Positions 16,560 to 24,886 of a stretch of 36,146 bases of DNA are shown here, piece by piece (positions within the stretch are counted from its first letter, which is position 1; every line of letters starts with the position of its first letter). A model generated the notes under the pieces. It was given only the letters and a program-made list of their open reading frames with translations, was not told the origin of the DNA and ran no database searches. Source of the stretch: Bradyrhizobium hipponense. GTDB lineage: Bacteria; Pseudomonadota; Alphaproteobacteria; Rhizobiales; Xanthobacteraceae. The translations under genes and the position numbers were made by a program. The stretch spans positions 1 to 36,146 of the forward strand of contig NZ_VSTH01000140.1 of NCBI RefSeq assembly GCF_008123965.1. The letters run 5' to 3'.

Positions 16560-17375
16560 TCAGCCGTCGGGTCCATGGCCGGTCTTCGTGTTCCTCTCCC
16601 CCTTCACCGGCGTGTAGATCACAAGCTTCAGCGCCGGATCGTCATTGGCCTGAAAACTCGTGTGCTCGAAATGCAGCACGCCGAGAGTGGGATGAGACAT
16701 GGTCTTGAGGCCCGAGGCGGTGCTGCGGATCTCGTGCGCTTCCCACCATTTGACGAATTCCGGGCTGCCCTGCCGCAGCCGCGCCAGCAGGTCCGCGAAG
16801 GCGGGATCGCCGGCCCAGACGTCGTGGGTGGTGCGAAACATCGCCACCATGCGCTTGGCCACGTCCGCCCAGGCTGCACCGTAGGCCTTGCGCGTCTGCT
16901 TGTTGGTCATCATCAGGAGCATCGTGTTGCGATCCTCCTCGGGCAGCCGCCCGAACGCAAACACCGCCTCCGCGGCCGCGTTCCACGCCAGCACATCCCA
17001 GCGCCGGCCCGTGATGTAGGCCGGATGATCGAGGCTCTCGATCAACCGCAGGATCGACGGCGGCACGGTTTCGCGCGTGAATGCACGCTTGTCACCGTCG
17101 CGCGCCAGCGCCTTGAGATGGGCATGCTCGGTCTTGCTGAGGCGCAGCGCACGGGCCAGCGCGTCGACAGTGGTGATGGACGGGCTGACGGTGCGGCCCT
17201 GCTCGAGCCGGATGTACCAGTCGACGCCGATGCCGGCGAGCTGCGCCACTTCCTCGCGGCGCAGGCCCGTGGTGCGCCGCCGCTGGCCGGCGGGCAGGCC
17301 GACGACCTTGGGCGACAGCTTTTCGCGGCGGGACCTGAGGAAGTCCCCGAACTCGACGCGTCGTGGGTCGGCCAT
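16560..17375 (-). CDS. XRE-family regulator with MmyB-like ligand-binding domain
   Basis: 271 residues from the ATG at 17375, with GGGAG 6 bases upstream. Residues about 8-85 hold the family's helix-turn-helix (FLRSRREKLSP, then RTTGLRREEVAQLAGIGVDW and YIRLEQGR). Residues 110-265 are the MmyB-like domain (RRWDVLAWNAAAEAVF, then FVKWWEAHEI and SHPTLGVLHFEHTSFQANDD). Members usually repress a divergent oxidoreductase gene, which is the arrangement here: the broken quinone-oxidoreductase gene starts 109 bases away with an inverted repeat between. The last 15 residues (after YTPVKGERN) are polar and run to a stop at 16560. A decayed copy of its 3' end lies about 4.2 kb to the left. Confidence 0.92.
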   Translation of the reverse strand: MADPRRVEFGDFLRSRREKLSPKVVGLPAGQRRRTTGLRREEVAQLAGIGVDWYIRLEQGRTVSPSITTVDALARALRLSKTEHAHLKALARDGDKRAFTRETVPPSILRLIESLDHPAYITGRRWDVLAWNAAAEAVFAFGRLPEEDRNTMLLMMTNKQTRKAYGAAWADVAKRMVAMFRTTHDVWAGDPAFADLLARLRQGSPEFVKWWEAHEIRSTASGLKTMSHPTLGVLHFEHTSFQANDDPALKLVIYTPVKGERNTKTGHGPDG

Positions 17376-17407
17376 GCTTTGCTCCCGCCGATGGAGGGTC
17401 CACCTAA

Positions 17408-17420
17408 TACTAGGATAGTA
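17408..17420. promoter_or_regulatory. Candidate operator between the XRE regulator and the oxidoreductase
   Basis: TACTA-GGA-TAGTA is a perfect 5-bp inverted repeat in an AT-rich patch of an otherwise GC-rich 109-base divergent gap. It is 33 bases upstream of the regulator's start and 65 upstream of the oxidoreductase's, a fitting place for the regulator to control both genes. Confidence 0.5.
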
Positions 17421-17484
17421 CCAGGCCTTCTTGCCCGTTCAAGGGCAGCATATGTGGGCCTCACCCGAACATGAGGTGGACACC

Positions 17485-18547
17485 ATGAAAGCCGCAGTAC
17501 TGAAATCCCTTGGATCGCCGCTCGCAATCGAGGATGCTCCCGAACCGGTGCTTGGCACCGGCGAGGTCATCGTCGATGTCGTCGCGACCCGCGTGCTGTC
17601 CTACATGAACGAGGTCTTCAGCGGGGTGCGCAACTATGCGCTCGATCTGCCGATCATCCCGGGCCCGGGCGGCATCGGCCGGGTGCGTGCGATCGGCCCG
17701 GACGCAACCAAGCTTGCGATCGGCGACTGGGTGTTCTGCGACCCCACGGTGCGTTCGCGCGATGACGCCGTTGCGCCCGACATCGCCCTGCAAGGACTGA
17801 CTGCCGCTGGTACGGGCGGCTTGCTCCTGCAAAAGCACTTTCGCCACGGCTCGTTTGCCGAGCAAATGCGGGTGCCGACCGAGAACGTCAAACGCCTCGG
17901 TGCGATCACGTCCGGGGAAGCCACGCAATGGTGCGCGCTGGGGACGCTGCTGGTGCCCTATGGCGGCTTCCTCGCCGCCAACCTTCAGCCCGGCGAGACC
18001 GTGCTGGTGAGCGGCGCCACCGGCAATTTCGGCAGCGCGGCGGTATCGGTCGCGCTCGCGATGGGCGCGGCCTGCGTAGTGGCGCCAGGCCGCAACGAAC
18101 GCATTCTCGCCGATCTCGTCCGCCGCTTCGGCAGCCGGGTGAGGCCGGTCAAGCTCTCCGGCAATGAGAACGACGATCGCGAGAGCATGAAGCGCGCGGC
18201 GCCGGGGCCAATCGATTGCGTGCTCGATATCATGCCGCCGTCCGTGCGCCGCGATCATGACGGTGCGTCCCTATGGCCGCGTCGCGCTGATGGGCGGGGT
18301 CGGCATGGCCGGCGGCCCGGGCCTCGAGCTGCCCTACCCCTGGATCATGCGCAACTGCATCAGCATCCACGGCGTCTGGATGTATCCGCCGGATGCGGCC
18401 AGCCGCCTGATCGCGCTGGTGCGATCCGGGCTGTTGCGGCTGGACGAATATGAGGCAAAGGCCTTCGACCTCGACCATGCCAACGAGGCGGTGGCGCATG
18501 CCGCGACCCATGCCGGGCCGTTCAAATTAACGGTGATCAGGCCGTAA
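17485..18547 (+). pseudogene. MDR-type quinone oxidoreductase/alcohol dehydrogenase, frameshifted
   Basis: ATG at 17485 with AGGTGGA 4 bases upstream. Frame 1 encodes MKAAVLKSLGSPLAIEDAPE (GroES-like start), GPGGIGRVRAIGPDATKLAIGD and the nucleotide-binding GETVLVSGATGNFGSAAV, up to IDCVLDIMPPSV near 18245. The sequence of the expected protein then continues in the next frame as MTVRPYGRVALMGGVGM from 18257 to the stop at 18547 (ending FKLTVIRP). The total length, 1063 bases, is one more than a multiple of three, so a 2-base loss or 1-base gain lies around 18240-18256. Unrepaired, translation would run in the wrong frame to 18453 and lose the C-terminal third of the cofactor domain. It could be a true pseudogene or a sequencing error. 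Intact, it would be an NAD(P)H-dependent reductase under the divergent regulator. Confidence 0.85.
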
Positions 18548-18555
18548 TCTCCCGG

Positions 18556-18583
18556 CCGCTGCGGCGATGCGCCGCCGCAGCGG
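18556..18583. terminator. Strong hairpin between the converging oxidoreductase and lolD genes
   Basis: An 11-bp perfect stem (CCGCTGCGGCG at 18556-18566 with CGCCGCAGCGG at 18573-18583) has a 6-base loop and starts 9 bases after the oxidoreductase stop. It is followed by only GTTT, so it is weaker than a classic terminator. Confidence 0.55.
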
Positions 18584-18674
18584 GTTTGCCGGAGATATCA
18601 AAGCGCTGGAGCACCTCACCCCGATCGTCGCCGGCAGAGGCCAGCTACTGTGCATGGGGTTGTTTTCGCGTTTC

Positions 18675-19376
18675 TTATTCGAGCTCGATCACCTGGCCGT
18701 CTGACAGTGACACGCGGCGGTCCATGCGGCCGGCGAGTTCCATGTTGTGGGTGGCGATCAGCATCGAGACCTGGGTCGCCTTCACGAGCTGCATCAGGGC
18801 CTGGAAGACGTGGTCCGCGGTGTGCGGATCGAGGTTGCCGGTCGGCTCGTCCGCGAACAGCACCCGCGGCGCATTCGCCACCGCGCGCGCGATCGCGACG
18901 CGCTGCTGCTCGCCGCCGGACAGCTCGGCCGGACGATGCGTGATGCGGTCGCCGAGCCCGAGATAGCCCAGGATCTCCTTGGCGCGCTTGACGCTCTCGG
19001 ACTTCTTCAGGCCGCGGATCATCTGCGGCATCATGACGTTCTCCAGCGCCGAGAACTCCGGCAGCAGCCGGTGCGACTGGTAGACAAAGCCGATATCGGT
19101 GCGGCGCAGCTGCGTGCGCTCGATGTCGGGCAGTTGCGAGGTCGGCACGCCACCGACATAGACCTCGCCGGAATCGGGGGCTTCGAGCAGGCCCGCAATA
19201 TGCAGCAGCGTCGACTTGCCCGAGCCCGACGGCGCCACCAGCGCGACCGACTGCCCGGCCCACAGCGCGAGCTTGGCGCCGTCCAGGATCGTCAGCGTCG
19301 CCTCGCCCTGCAAGTACTGCCGCTTTATCTCGTGGAGATAAATGACCGGTACATCTTCAGCCCCGTGCTGCTCCAT
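18675..19376 (-). CDS. lolD: Lipoprotein-releasing ABC transporter ATP-binding protein
   Basis: 233 residues from the ATG at 19376; the frame is open further upstream but overlaps the preceding gene. Walker A is APSGSGKST, the Q-loop is VYQSHRLLPEF, the signature is LSGGEQQRVAIARA, Walker B is VLFADEPTGNLD and the switch His is in ATHN, all expected for LolD. It powers release of lipoproteins from the inner membrane to LolA. It starts 7 bases after the stop of the permease gene, so the two are translationally close. Confidence 0.95.
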   Translation of the reverse strand: MEQHGAEDVPVIYLHEIKRQYLQGEATLTILDGAKLALWAGQSVALVAPSGSGKSTLLHIAGLLEAPDSGEVYVGGVPTSQLPDIERTQLRRTDIGFVYQSHRLLPEFSALENVMMPQMIRGLKKSESVKRAKEILGYLGLGDRITHRPAELSGGEQQRVAIARAVANAPRVLFADEPTGNLDPHTADHVFQALMQLVKATQVSMLIATHNMELAGRMDRRVSLSDGQVIELE

Positions 19377-19383
19377 CAACCCC

Positions 19384-20664
19384 TCACTCGTACCGCAGCG
19401 CTTCGACAGGATCGAGGCGCGCGGCGCGCCAGGACGGATAGAGCGTCGCAAGGAACGACAGCGTCAGTGCCATGATGACGACCGCCGTGGTCTCGCCGAT
19501 GTCGATCTCGGCGGGCAGTTTCGACAGGAAATAAAGCTCCGGCGAAAACAGCTCGGTGCTGGTCAGCCAGGACAGGAATTGCCGGATCGATTCGATGTTG
19601 AGGCAGATCACGAGCCCAACGAAGAAGCCGACCAGCGTGCCGACCACGCCGATCGAGGCGCCCGTGATCAGGAAGATCCGCATGATCGAGCCTTGCGAGG
19701 CGCCCATCGTGCGCAGGATCGCGATGTCGCTGCCCTTGTCCTTCACCAGCATGATCAGGCCGGAGACGATGTTGAGCGCCGCGACCAGAACGATCATGGT
19801 CAGGATCAGGAACATCACATTGCGCTCGACCTGGAGCGCGTTGAAGAAGGTGGAATTGCGCTGGCGCCAGTCGACCAGGAACACCGGCCGGCCTGCCGCC
19901 TCCGTCACCGCCTTGCGGAACGCGTCGATGCGATCGGGATTGGTGGTGAACACCTCGATCGAGGTGACGTCGCTGCTGCGGTTGAAATAGGCTTGCGCTT
20001 CCGCAAGCGGCATGAAGACGAAGCCGAGATCATATTCGGACATGCCGATCTCGAACACGGCGACGATCTTGTAAGGCTTGATGCGCGGCGTCGTGCCCAT
20101 CGGCGTGACCGCGCCCTTCGGCGCCACCAGCGTGACGCTGTCGCCGGCATGCAGCGACAATTGGTCGGCCAAACGGCGGCCGATCGCGACGCCCTGGCCC
20201 TCGTCAAAGCCGTCGAGCGAGCCCTGCTTGATGTTCTTGGCGATCGAAGTGAGGTTGTTGAGGTCGTCGGAGCGGATGCCGCGCACCAGCACGCCCGAGG
20301 CATTCCACGGCGAGGACGCCAGCGCCTGGCCGTCGACCACGGGGGCTGCGAGCCGGATGCCCTCGAGTTGGCTGATCCGCTCGGCCACGTCCTTCCAATC
20401 GGTCAGCGGCGATTCCAGCGGCTGGACCAGGATATGGCCGTTGAGGCCCAAAATCTTGTCGAGCAGCTCCTTCCGGAAGCCGTTCATCACGGCCATCACG
20501 ATGATCAGCGTCGCCACGCCCAGCATGATGCCGAGAAAGGAGAACCCGGCAATGACCGAGATGAATCCCTCCTTGCGGCGCGCCCGTAAGTAGCGCGCCG
20601 ACAGCATCCACTCGAATGGCGCAAAAGGCGCGGTTTTCGCGGTTTCGGTCATGGTCTCATCCAT
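19384..20664 (-). CDS. lolC: Lipoprotein-releasing system transmembrane protein, LolC/LolE family
   Basis: 426 residues with the family's four-span layout: FEWMLSARYLRARRKEGFIS and a first helix (residues about 35-60), a large periplasmic domain (about 65-285), then three helices (about 290-310, 340-360, 390-410) and the typical end SWRAARLDPVEALRYE. A single LolC/E gene beside lolD is usual in alphaproteobacteria, where the protein forms a homodimer (LolF-like), so C or E naming is arbitrary. A second in-frame ATG lies at 20652. It is 73 bases after the proS stop. Confidence 0.93.
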   Translation of the reverse strand: MDETMTETAKTAPFAPFEWMLSARYLRARRKEGFISVIAGFSFLGIMLGVATLIIVMAVMNGFRKELLDKILGLNGHILVQPLESPLTDWKDVAERISQLEGIRLAAPVVDGQALASSPWNASGVLVRGIRSDDLNNLTSIAKNIKQGSLDGFDEGQGVAIGRRLADQLSLHAGDSVTLVAPKGAVTPMGTTPRIKPYKIVAVFEIGMSEYDLGFVFMPLAEAQAYFNRSSDVTSIEVFTTNPDRIDAFRKAVTEAAGRPVFLVDWRQRNSTFFNALQVERNVMFLILTMIVLVAALNIVSGLIMLVKDKGSDIAILRTMGASQGSIMRIFLITGASIGVVGTLVGFFVGLVICLNIESIRQFLSWLTSTELFSPELYFLSKLPAEIDIGETTAVVIMALTLSFLATLYPSWRAARLDPVEALRYE

Positions 20665-20737
20665 CGCTCGATAATCCCATGATTCGGGGTCAAATGTGGC
20701 CGGATTGGCGGCCTCGACATCGCGCGATGAACAATAT

Positions 20738-22057
20738 TCAGCCGACCAGGCGTGCGACGACGTCCGAAGGCGACATCGTCTCGCGGGCGCCGTCGCTGCG
20801 CCGCTTGAGCTCGATCTTGCCGTCGGCGAGCCCCTTCGGCCCGATCATGATCTGCCAGGGGATGCCGATCAGGTCGGCCGCGGCGAATTTGGCGCCGGCG
20901 CGCTGGTCGGTGTCGTCATAGAGCACGTCGACGCCCTTGGCGCTGAGCTCAGCATAGAGCCTCTCGCAGGCCGCATCGACGGCGGCATCGCCCTGCTTGA
21001 GGTTCAGAACCACGGCGCGGAACGGCGCCACGGCTTCGGGCCATTTGATGCCGGCATCGTCATGGCAGGCCTCGATGATGGCGCCGAGCAGGCGCGAGAC
21101 GCCGACGCCGTAGGAGCCGCCATGGATCGGCACTTCGACGCCGTCGGGGCCGGCCACCATCGCCTTCATCGCTTCGGAATATTTGGTGCCGAAGTAGAAG
21201 ATCTGACCGACCTCGATGCCGCGGGTGTTCAGGCGCTTGTCCTCGGGGACTTCCTGCTCGAACCGCGCGGCGTCGTGGACGTCCTCGGTGGCAGCGTAGA
21301 CCGACGTCCACTGCTTGATGATCGCCGTCAGATCGGCCTCATAGTCCACATCCTCGCCCGGCACCGGCAGGTCCAGCACGTCGCGATTAATGAAGACGCC
21401 GGATTCACCGGTCTCGGCGAGCACGATGAATTCGTGGCTCAGATCGCCGCCGATCGGCCCGGTCTCGGCGCGCATCGGGATCGCCTTCAGCCCCATTCGC
21501 GTGAAGGTGCGCAAATAGGCGACGAACATCTTGTTGTAGGCGACGCGTGCCGCCGCCTCGTTGAGATCGAAGGAATAGGCGTCCTTCATCAAGAATTCGC
21601 GTCCGCGCATCACGCCGAAGCGCGGACGCTGCTCGTCGCGGAATTTCCATTGAATATGATAGAGGTTGAGCGGCAAGCTCTTGTAGGACTTCACGTAGGC
21701 GCGGAAGATCTCGGTGATCATTTCCTCATTGGTCGGCCCGTACAGCAGCTCGCGCTTGTGGCGGTCGGCGATACGCAGCATCTCCGGGCCGTAGGCGTCG
21801 TAGCGGCCGCTTTCGCGCCAGAGGTCGGCGAGCTGGAGCGTCGGCATCAACAGTTCCAGCGCGCCGGAGCGGTCCTGCTCCTCGCGCACGATCTGCTCGA
21901 TCTTCTTGAGCACACGAAAGCCGAGCGGCAGCCAAGCATAGATGCCGGCAGCTTCCTGCCGGATCATGCCCGCGCGCAGCATCAGGCGATGCGAGACGAT
22001 CTCCGCCTCTTTCGGATTTTCCTTCAGGATTGGCAGAAAGAACCGCGACAACCGCAT
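20738..22057 (-). CDS. proS: Prolyl-tRNA synthetase, short alphaproteobacterial type
   Basis: 439 residues, the short form without the editing insertion domain, typical of alphaproteobacteria. Class II motifs are present: motif 1 in RQEAAGIYAWLPLGFRVL, motif 2 in FRDEQRPRFGVMRGREFLMK and motif 3 in GGSYGVGVSRLLGAIIE. The C-terminal anticodon-binding domain includes DVLYDDTDQRAGAKFAAADL and GIPWQIMIGPKGL. It charges tRNA-Pro with proline. Lacking the editing domain, it would depend on separate factors (such as ProX-type proteins) to clear Ala-tRNA-Pro. First gene of the proS-lolC/E-lolD series. Confidence 0.97.
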   Translation of the reverse strand: MRLSRFFLPILKENPKEAEIVSHRLMLRAGMIRQEAAGIYAWLPLGFRVLKKIEQIVREEQDRSGALELLMPTLQLADLWRESGRYDAYGPEMLRIADRHKRELLYGPTNEEMITEIFRAYVKSYKSLPLNLYHIQWKFRDEQRPRFGVMRGREFLMKDAYSFDLNEAAARVAYNKMFVAYLRTFTRMGLKAIPMRAETGPIGGDLSHEFIVLAETGESGVFINRDVLDLPVPGEDVDYEADLTAIIKQWTSVYAATEDVHDAARFEQEVPEDKRLNTRGIEVGQIFYFGTKYSEAMKAMVAGPDGVEVPIHGGSYGVGVSRLLGAIIEACHDDAGIKWPEAVAPFRAVVLNLKQGDAAVDAACERLYAELSAKGVDVLYDDTDQRAGAKFAAADLIGIPWQIMIGPKGLADGKIELKRRSDGARETMSPSDVVARLVG

Positions 22058-22174
22058 GGCAATACTCGAAGAATCAGCGACGGTTTGCAGTGAAACCGGA
22101 TTGGGAGCGAAAATACAAGACCGGGACTGAGGAAAAGCCGCTAAGGCAGCGAAATTCCTGTCATTTTTCCGTCG

Positions 22175-22195
22175 ACCTCAGGTTCAACTTGAGGT
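22175..22195. promoter_or_regulatory. SoxR/MerR-box-like palindrome between copCD and proS
   Basis: ACCTCAGGTT-C-AACTTGAGGT has 9 of 10 paired positions. The half-site CCTCAAGTT (minus strand) is that of SoxR-type operators. The spacing has one extra central base relative to the usual 18-bp SoxR core, and no good -10 follows on either strand. It lies 16 bases beyond the copCD stop, so a weak terminator hairpin is the alternative. Confidence 0.35.
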
Positions 22196-22211
22196 GACAG
22201 CCCAGGCGATT

Positions 22212-23774
22212 TTAGGGCGGCGCCACCTCGAGCTCGTCCTCCAGCGTGATCTTCTCGAAATCGGTCACCAGCGCATCGATGCGCATATGCCAGCGGCCGG
22301 CAAAGGGAAGCTCGACCTTGCCGACGTGCCAGTAGCCATCCGGTCCGAGTTCGGCGGCGCGCTCGATCGGCTCGATGCCGCGCTCGGGCAGGCTCAGCGT
22401 CAGCGTCGCCTCCTTGACCGCGAGCGGCATCGCCTCGCCGGTCATGAGCTGGAGCACGAAGTCGTCCACACCAGCTTTGCCCGGCGACACCAGGACCTGG
22501 AACATGGCCTTGTCGGTGTGGATGTGGATCGCGAGCGGCGTCTCCGGAACGATAGTTCGCGGCGGCGGCGTGAAGCGCCAGCCGGCAACCACAGCGAGGA
22601 TGCCAAGCGCGATCGCGCATTCGCACAGGATCGAGCGCTTCAATGCGGGCGCAGTCTTGTGATCGCTTGCCAGCGCCGGGGTCAGGCGAAAGCGATTGAT
22701 CGCAGCGAGGGCCAGCAGGGTAAGGACCAGCGCCAGCTTGATCGAGAGAATGAGGCCGTATCTGGTCTCAACCAGCGCGGACAACTTTTCGAGCTGCACG
22801 ATCGCGAGCACAAGGCCGGTCAATGCCAGCATGCCGACGACCGGCACGGCCAGACGGGAGAAGCGGTTCACGACCGGCAATGTTGCTGCTGTCGGTTCAG
22901 ACACAACCGCAACCAGCGGCGCCAATGCGCCGATCCAGAAGGCGACACCGAGTCCGTGGAGGAAGATCGCCGGCCGCGTCAGCACCTCGGGCGGCGCCGT
23001 CGCGGCATGCCCGGTCATCGCGAGTGACAGGCCGACACCGACAAACGCGACGGCAGCAAGTACGCGCGCGTACCACAGGCCGCGCAGCGCCATCATCGCG
23101 AACAGCATCGTGGCGATGGCGCCCAGCATGGCGGGACCGGCGCTGGTCGCGAATGCGACCTTCCAGGGGGCAATAGTTGTGAGAGCCCTCAGCGGCAAGC
23201 CGAGGAGATCAAGACCTACCACGCCGAGCGAGATAACGGCGCTGGGAAGGCCAATCGCGAGCGCGACGCTCGGCACTGTCGTGCCCGTCATCGACCATGC
23301 AATCCAGCGCGCAAAGAACACGCCGCCGACGCCGACGAAGAGCCCGAGATAGAGACCGATCCGCGCAAGCCAGATCAGCGCGTTCAGCCCGCGCTCCGCC
23401 ATCGCGTCAGGTTGTGTCGCCGTCGGCGTGCCAATCGAGAAGATCACCGATCCCGCGATGGGATGGCCGTCCTGCGAGATCACGCGGTAGCTCACAACCG
23501 TCGTCCCTTGCGGTAGGTCCGGAGGGATCGCGATCGAGATGGTCTCGCCCGATGCTCTGACGCGCGCATCGTCCCGTGCCCTGCCCGCGCCGTCGATCAA
23601 CCGGATCGCGCCCGGCGTCACGGCCTCGTTGAAGCGCAGCTCCACCGCCTTCGGCGCTGTCGTAAGCATGCTGCCGCTCGCCGGTTCAGCCGACACCAGT
23701 GCCGCGTGCGCCAACGCTGTCGTCGCGAAACCGACAACGAGGAGCAGCGTCGCGAGCGCGGCGAGCAGGCGCAT
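22212..23774 (-). CDS. CopC-CopD fusion copper transport protein with C-terminal YtkA-like domain
   Basis: 520 residues from the ATG at 23774. A signal peptide ends at ALA-H, leaving an N-terminal His (HAALVSAEPASGSML), as in CopC copper sites. The CopC beta domain (to about residue 125) closes with SQDGHPIAGSVIFSIG, carrying the second conserved His. Residues about 145-400 form eight or so membrane spans of the CopD domain, with conserved His in MTGHAAT and FLHGLGVAFWIGAL. The last 100 residues are a periplasmic YtkA-like domain (AIHIHTDKAMFQVLVSPGKAG, then GRWHMRIDALV). It likely moves copper across or into the inner membrane. Its start overlaps the YcnI stop by one base (TGATG), so translation is coupled. 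Last gene of the copper operon. Confidence 0.9.
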   Translation of the reverse strand: MRLLAALATLLLVVGFATTALAHAALVSAEPASGSMLTTAPKAVELRFNEAVTPGAIRLIDGAGRARDDARVRASGETISIAIPPDLPQGTTVVSYRVISQDGHPIAGSVIFSIGTPTATQPDAMAERGLNALIWLARIGLYLGLFVGVGGVFFARWIAWSMTGTTVPSVALAIGLPSAVISLGVVGLDLLGLPLRALTTIAPWKVAFATSAGPAMLGAIATMLFAMMALRGLWYARVLAAVAFVGVGLSLAMTGHAATAPPEVLTRPAIFLHGLGVAFWIGALAPLVAVVSEPTAATLPVVNRFSRLAVPVVGMLALTGLVLAIVQLEKLSALVETRYGLILSIKLALVLTLLALAAINRFRLTPALASDHKTAPALKRSILCECAIALGILAVVAGWRFTPPPRTIVPETPLAIHIHTDKAMFQVLVSPGKAGVDDFVLQLMTGEAMPLAVKEATLTLSLPERGIEPIERAAELGPDGYWHVGKVELPFAGRWHMRIDALVTDFEKITLEDELEVAPP

Positions 23775-24292
23775 CAGGGTTTTGGCAACAGCTTCACGCC
23801 AGGTGCCGGCGACTTGCCCTCGTGCGAATTCCCTGCCCCCTCTGCCGGGATTTCGATCCATCGGCTGACGCCGGTCTCGCACTCCTGGACGACCGGGAAA
23901 TACAGGGTCGTGTTCGGTTTGAGCGTCTCGGTCAGGACGGTGTGCATGACGAACTCGTCATAGTTCTTGTCCGGCAGCTTGCCGCCGGACCACGTCACCT
24001 CCTTGGCGCCGGAGGAGAGCTTGTTGCCGTGATAGTCGTATTCGCCGGCATATTTGCCTTCGACCACATCGACGCTCCAGCCCGCCTTCGGCATCGGCTT
24101 CACCGCTATCACCCCCTCCGGGATCTGCACGCGTATCTTCAACGTGGGAGAGCCCGCGCAGCCATGCGGCACGGCGAAGACGGCCTTGTACGATCCTCCG
24201 ACCGTGGCCTGCTTGGCCTCGAGGAAGACGTGCGCATTCGCCGGTGTTGCCGCAAGTGCGCCCAGAACAATGAGCCCGGATGTCTTTGCCAT
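23774..24292 (-). CDS. YcnI-like (DUF1775) periplasmic copper-binding protein
   Basis: 172 residues from the ATG at 24292 with GGGAGA 7 bases upstream. The signal peptide is short and ends PANA-H, so the mature protein begins with His (HVFLEAKQATVGGSYKAVF), the N-terminal His used for Cu(II) in YcnI. PHGCAGSPTLKIRVQIPEG and KEVTWSGGKLPDKNYDEF, with the conserved Trp, follow. The C-terminal tail beyond WIEIPAEG is short and lacks the membrane anchor of Bacillus YcnI. It is presumed to hand copper to the CopC-CopD protein encoded directly after it. Confidence 0.88.
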   Translation of the reverse strand: MAKTSGLIVLGALAATPANAHVFLEAKQATVGGSYKAVFAVPHGCAGSPTLKIRVQIPEGVIAVKPMPKAGWSVDVVEGKYAGEYDYHGNKLSSGAKEVTWSGGKLPDKNYDEFVMHTVLTETLKPNTTLYFPVVQECETGVSRWIEIPAEGAGNSHEGKSPAPGVKLLPKP

Positions 24293-24324
24293 GTTTGGTC
24301 TCCCGCAAGTCCAGATCATGCTTG

Positions 24325-24858
24325 TCACATCTTCATTCCCGAATGATCCGGCATTTTCTTCATCTCCATGTGGCCGGAGTGGCCGGCATCGCCGGGTGCC
24401 TGCGCACCGACGCTCTGGACGTCGAGGGTCACCGCAACCTTCCCGGCCTTCTCGAACTCTAGCGTCAGTGGCACCTTGTCGCCCTGCTTGAGCGGCGCTT
24501 TCAGCTCCTGAAGCATCAAATGGTAGCCGCCTGGCGCGAACTTCACCGTCTTGCCCGGTTCGATTGCGAGACCCTTGTCCAGTGGGCGCATTTTCATCAC
24601 ACCGTTCTCCGTCGTCATCTCGTGGAGATCGGCCTTGCCCGCGATCTCCGCCGAGACGCTGAGCAGCTTGTCCGGCGCAGCCCCCTTGTTCTCGATCGTG
24701 AGATAGCCGCCGGCGACCTTTGCGCCGCTCGGCGTAGCGCGGCTCCAGGCCTGCGAGATCAAGAGATCGCCGGCCTTGACGTCGCTGGCGCGAACCGGGA
24801 CGACGAAAAGCGCGAGAGCGAAAGCCGCGAGCAGCCCATCTTTCAACATAGCCTTCAT
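24325..24858 (-). CDS. pcuC: PCuAC-family periplasmic copper chaperone
   Basis: 177 residues from the ATG at 24858; signal peptide residues 1-24. The PCuAC core has the His/Met copper motif: His79 in LHEM, Met90 in VMKM, His113 and Met115 in GGYHLML. The C-terminus adds a Met/His-rich tail (GHSGHMEMKK and PDHSGMKM) able to bind more copper. PCuAC proteins carry Cu(I) in the periplasm and serve assembly of the CuA site of cytochrome oxidase. In Bradyrhizobium a copper-starvation operon pcuABCDE encodes such a chaperone, and the symbol is assigned by that family likeness only. It follows the thioredoxin-like gene by 28 bases. Confidence 0.9.
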   Translation of the reverse strand: MKAMLKDGLLAAFALALFVVPVRASDVKAGDLLISQAWSRATPSGAKVAGGYLTIENKGAAPDKLLSVSAEIAGKADLHEMTTENGVMKMRPLDKGLAIEPGKTVKFAPGGYHLMLQELKAPLKQGDKVPLTLEFEKAGKVAVTLDVQSVGAQAPGDAGHSGHMEMKKMPDHSGMKM

Positions 24859-24886
24859 ATCGAGATCCTGTTTTGCAGACTGAGTA

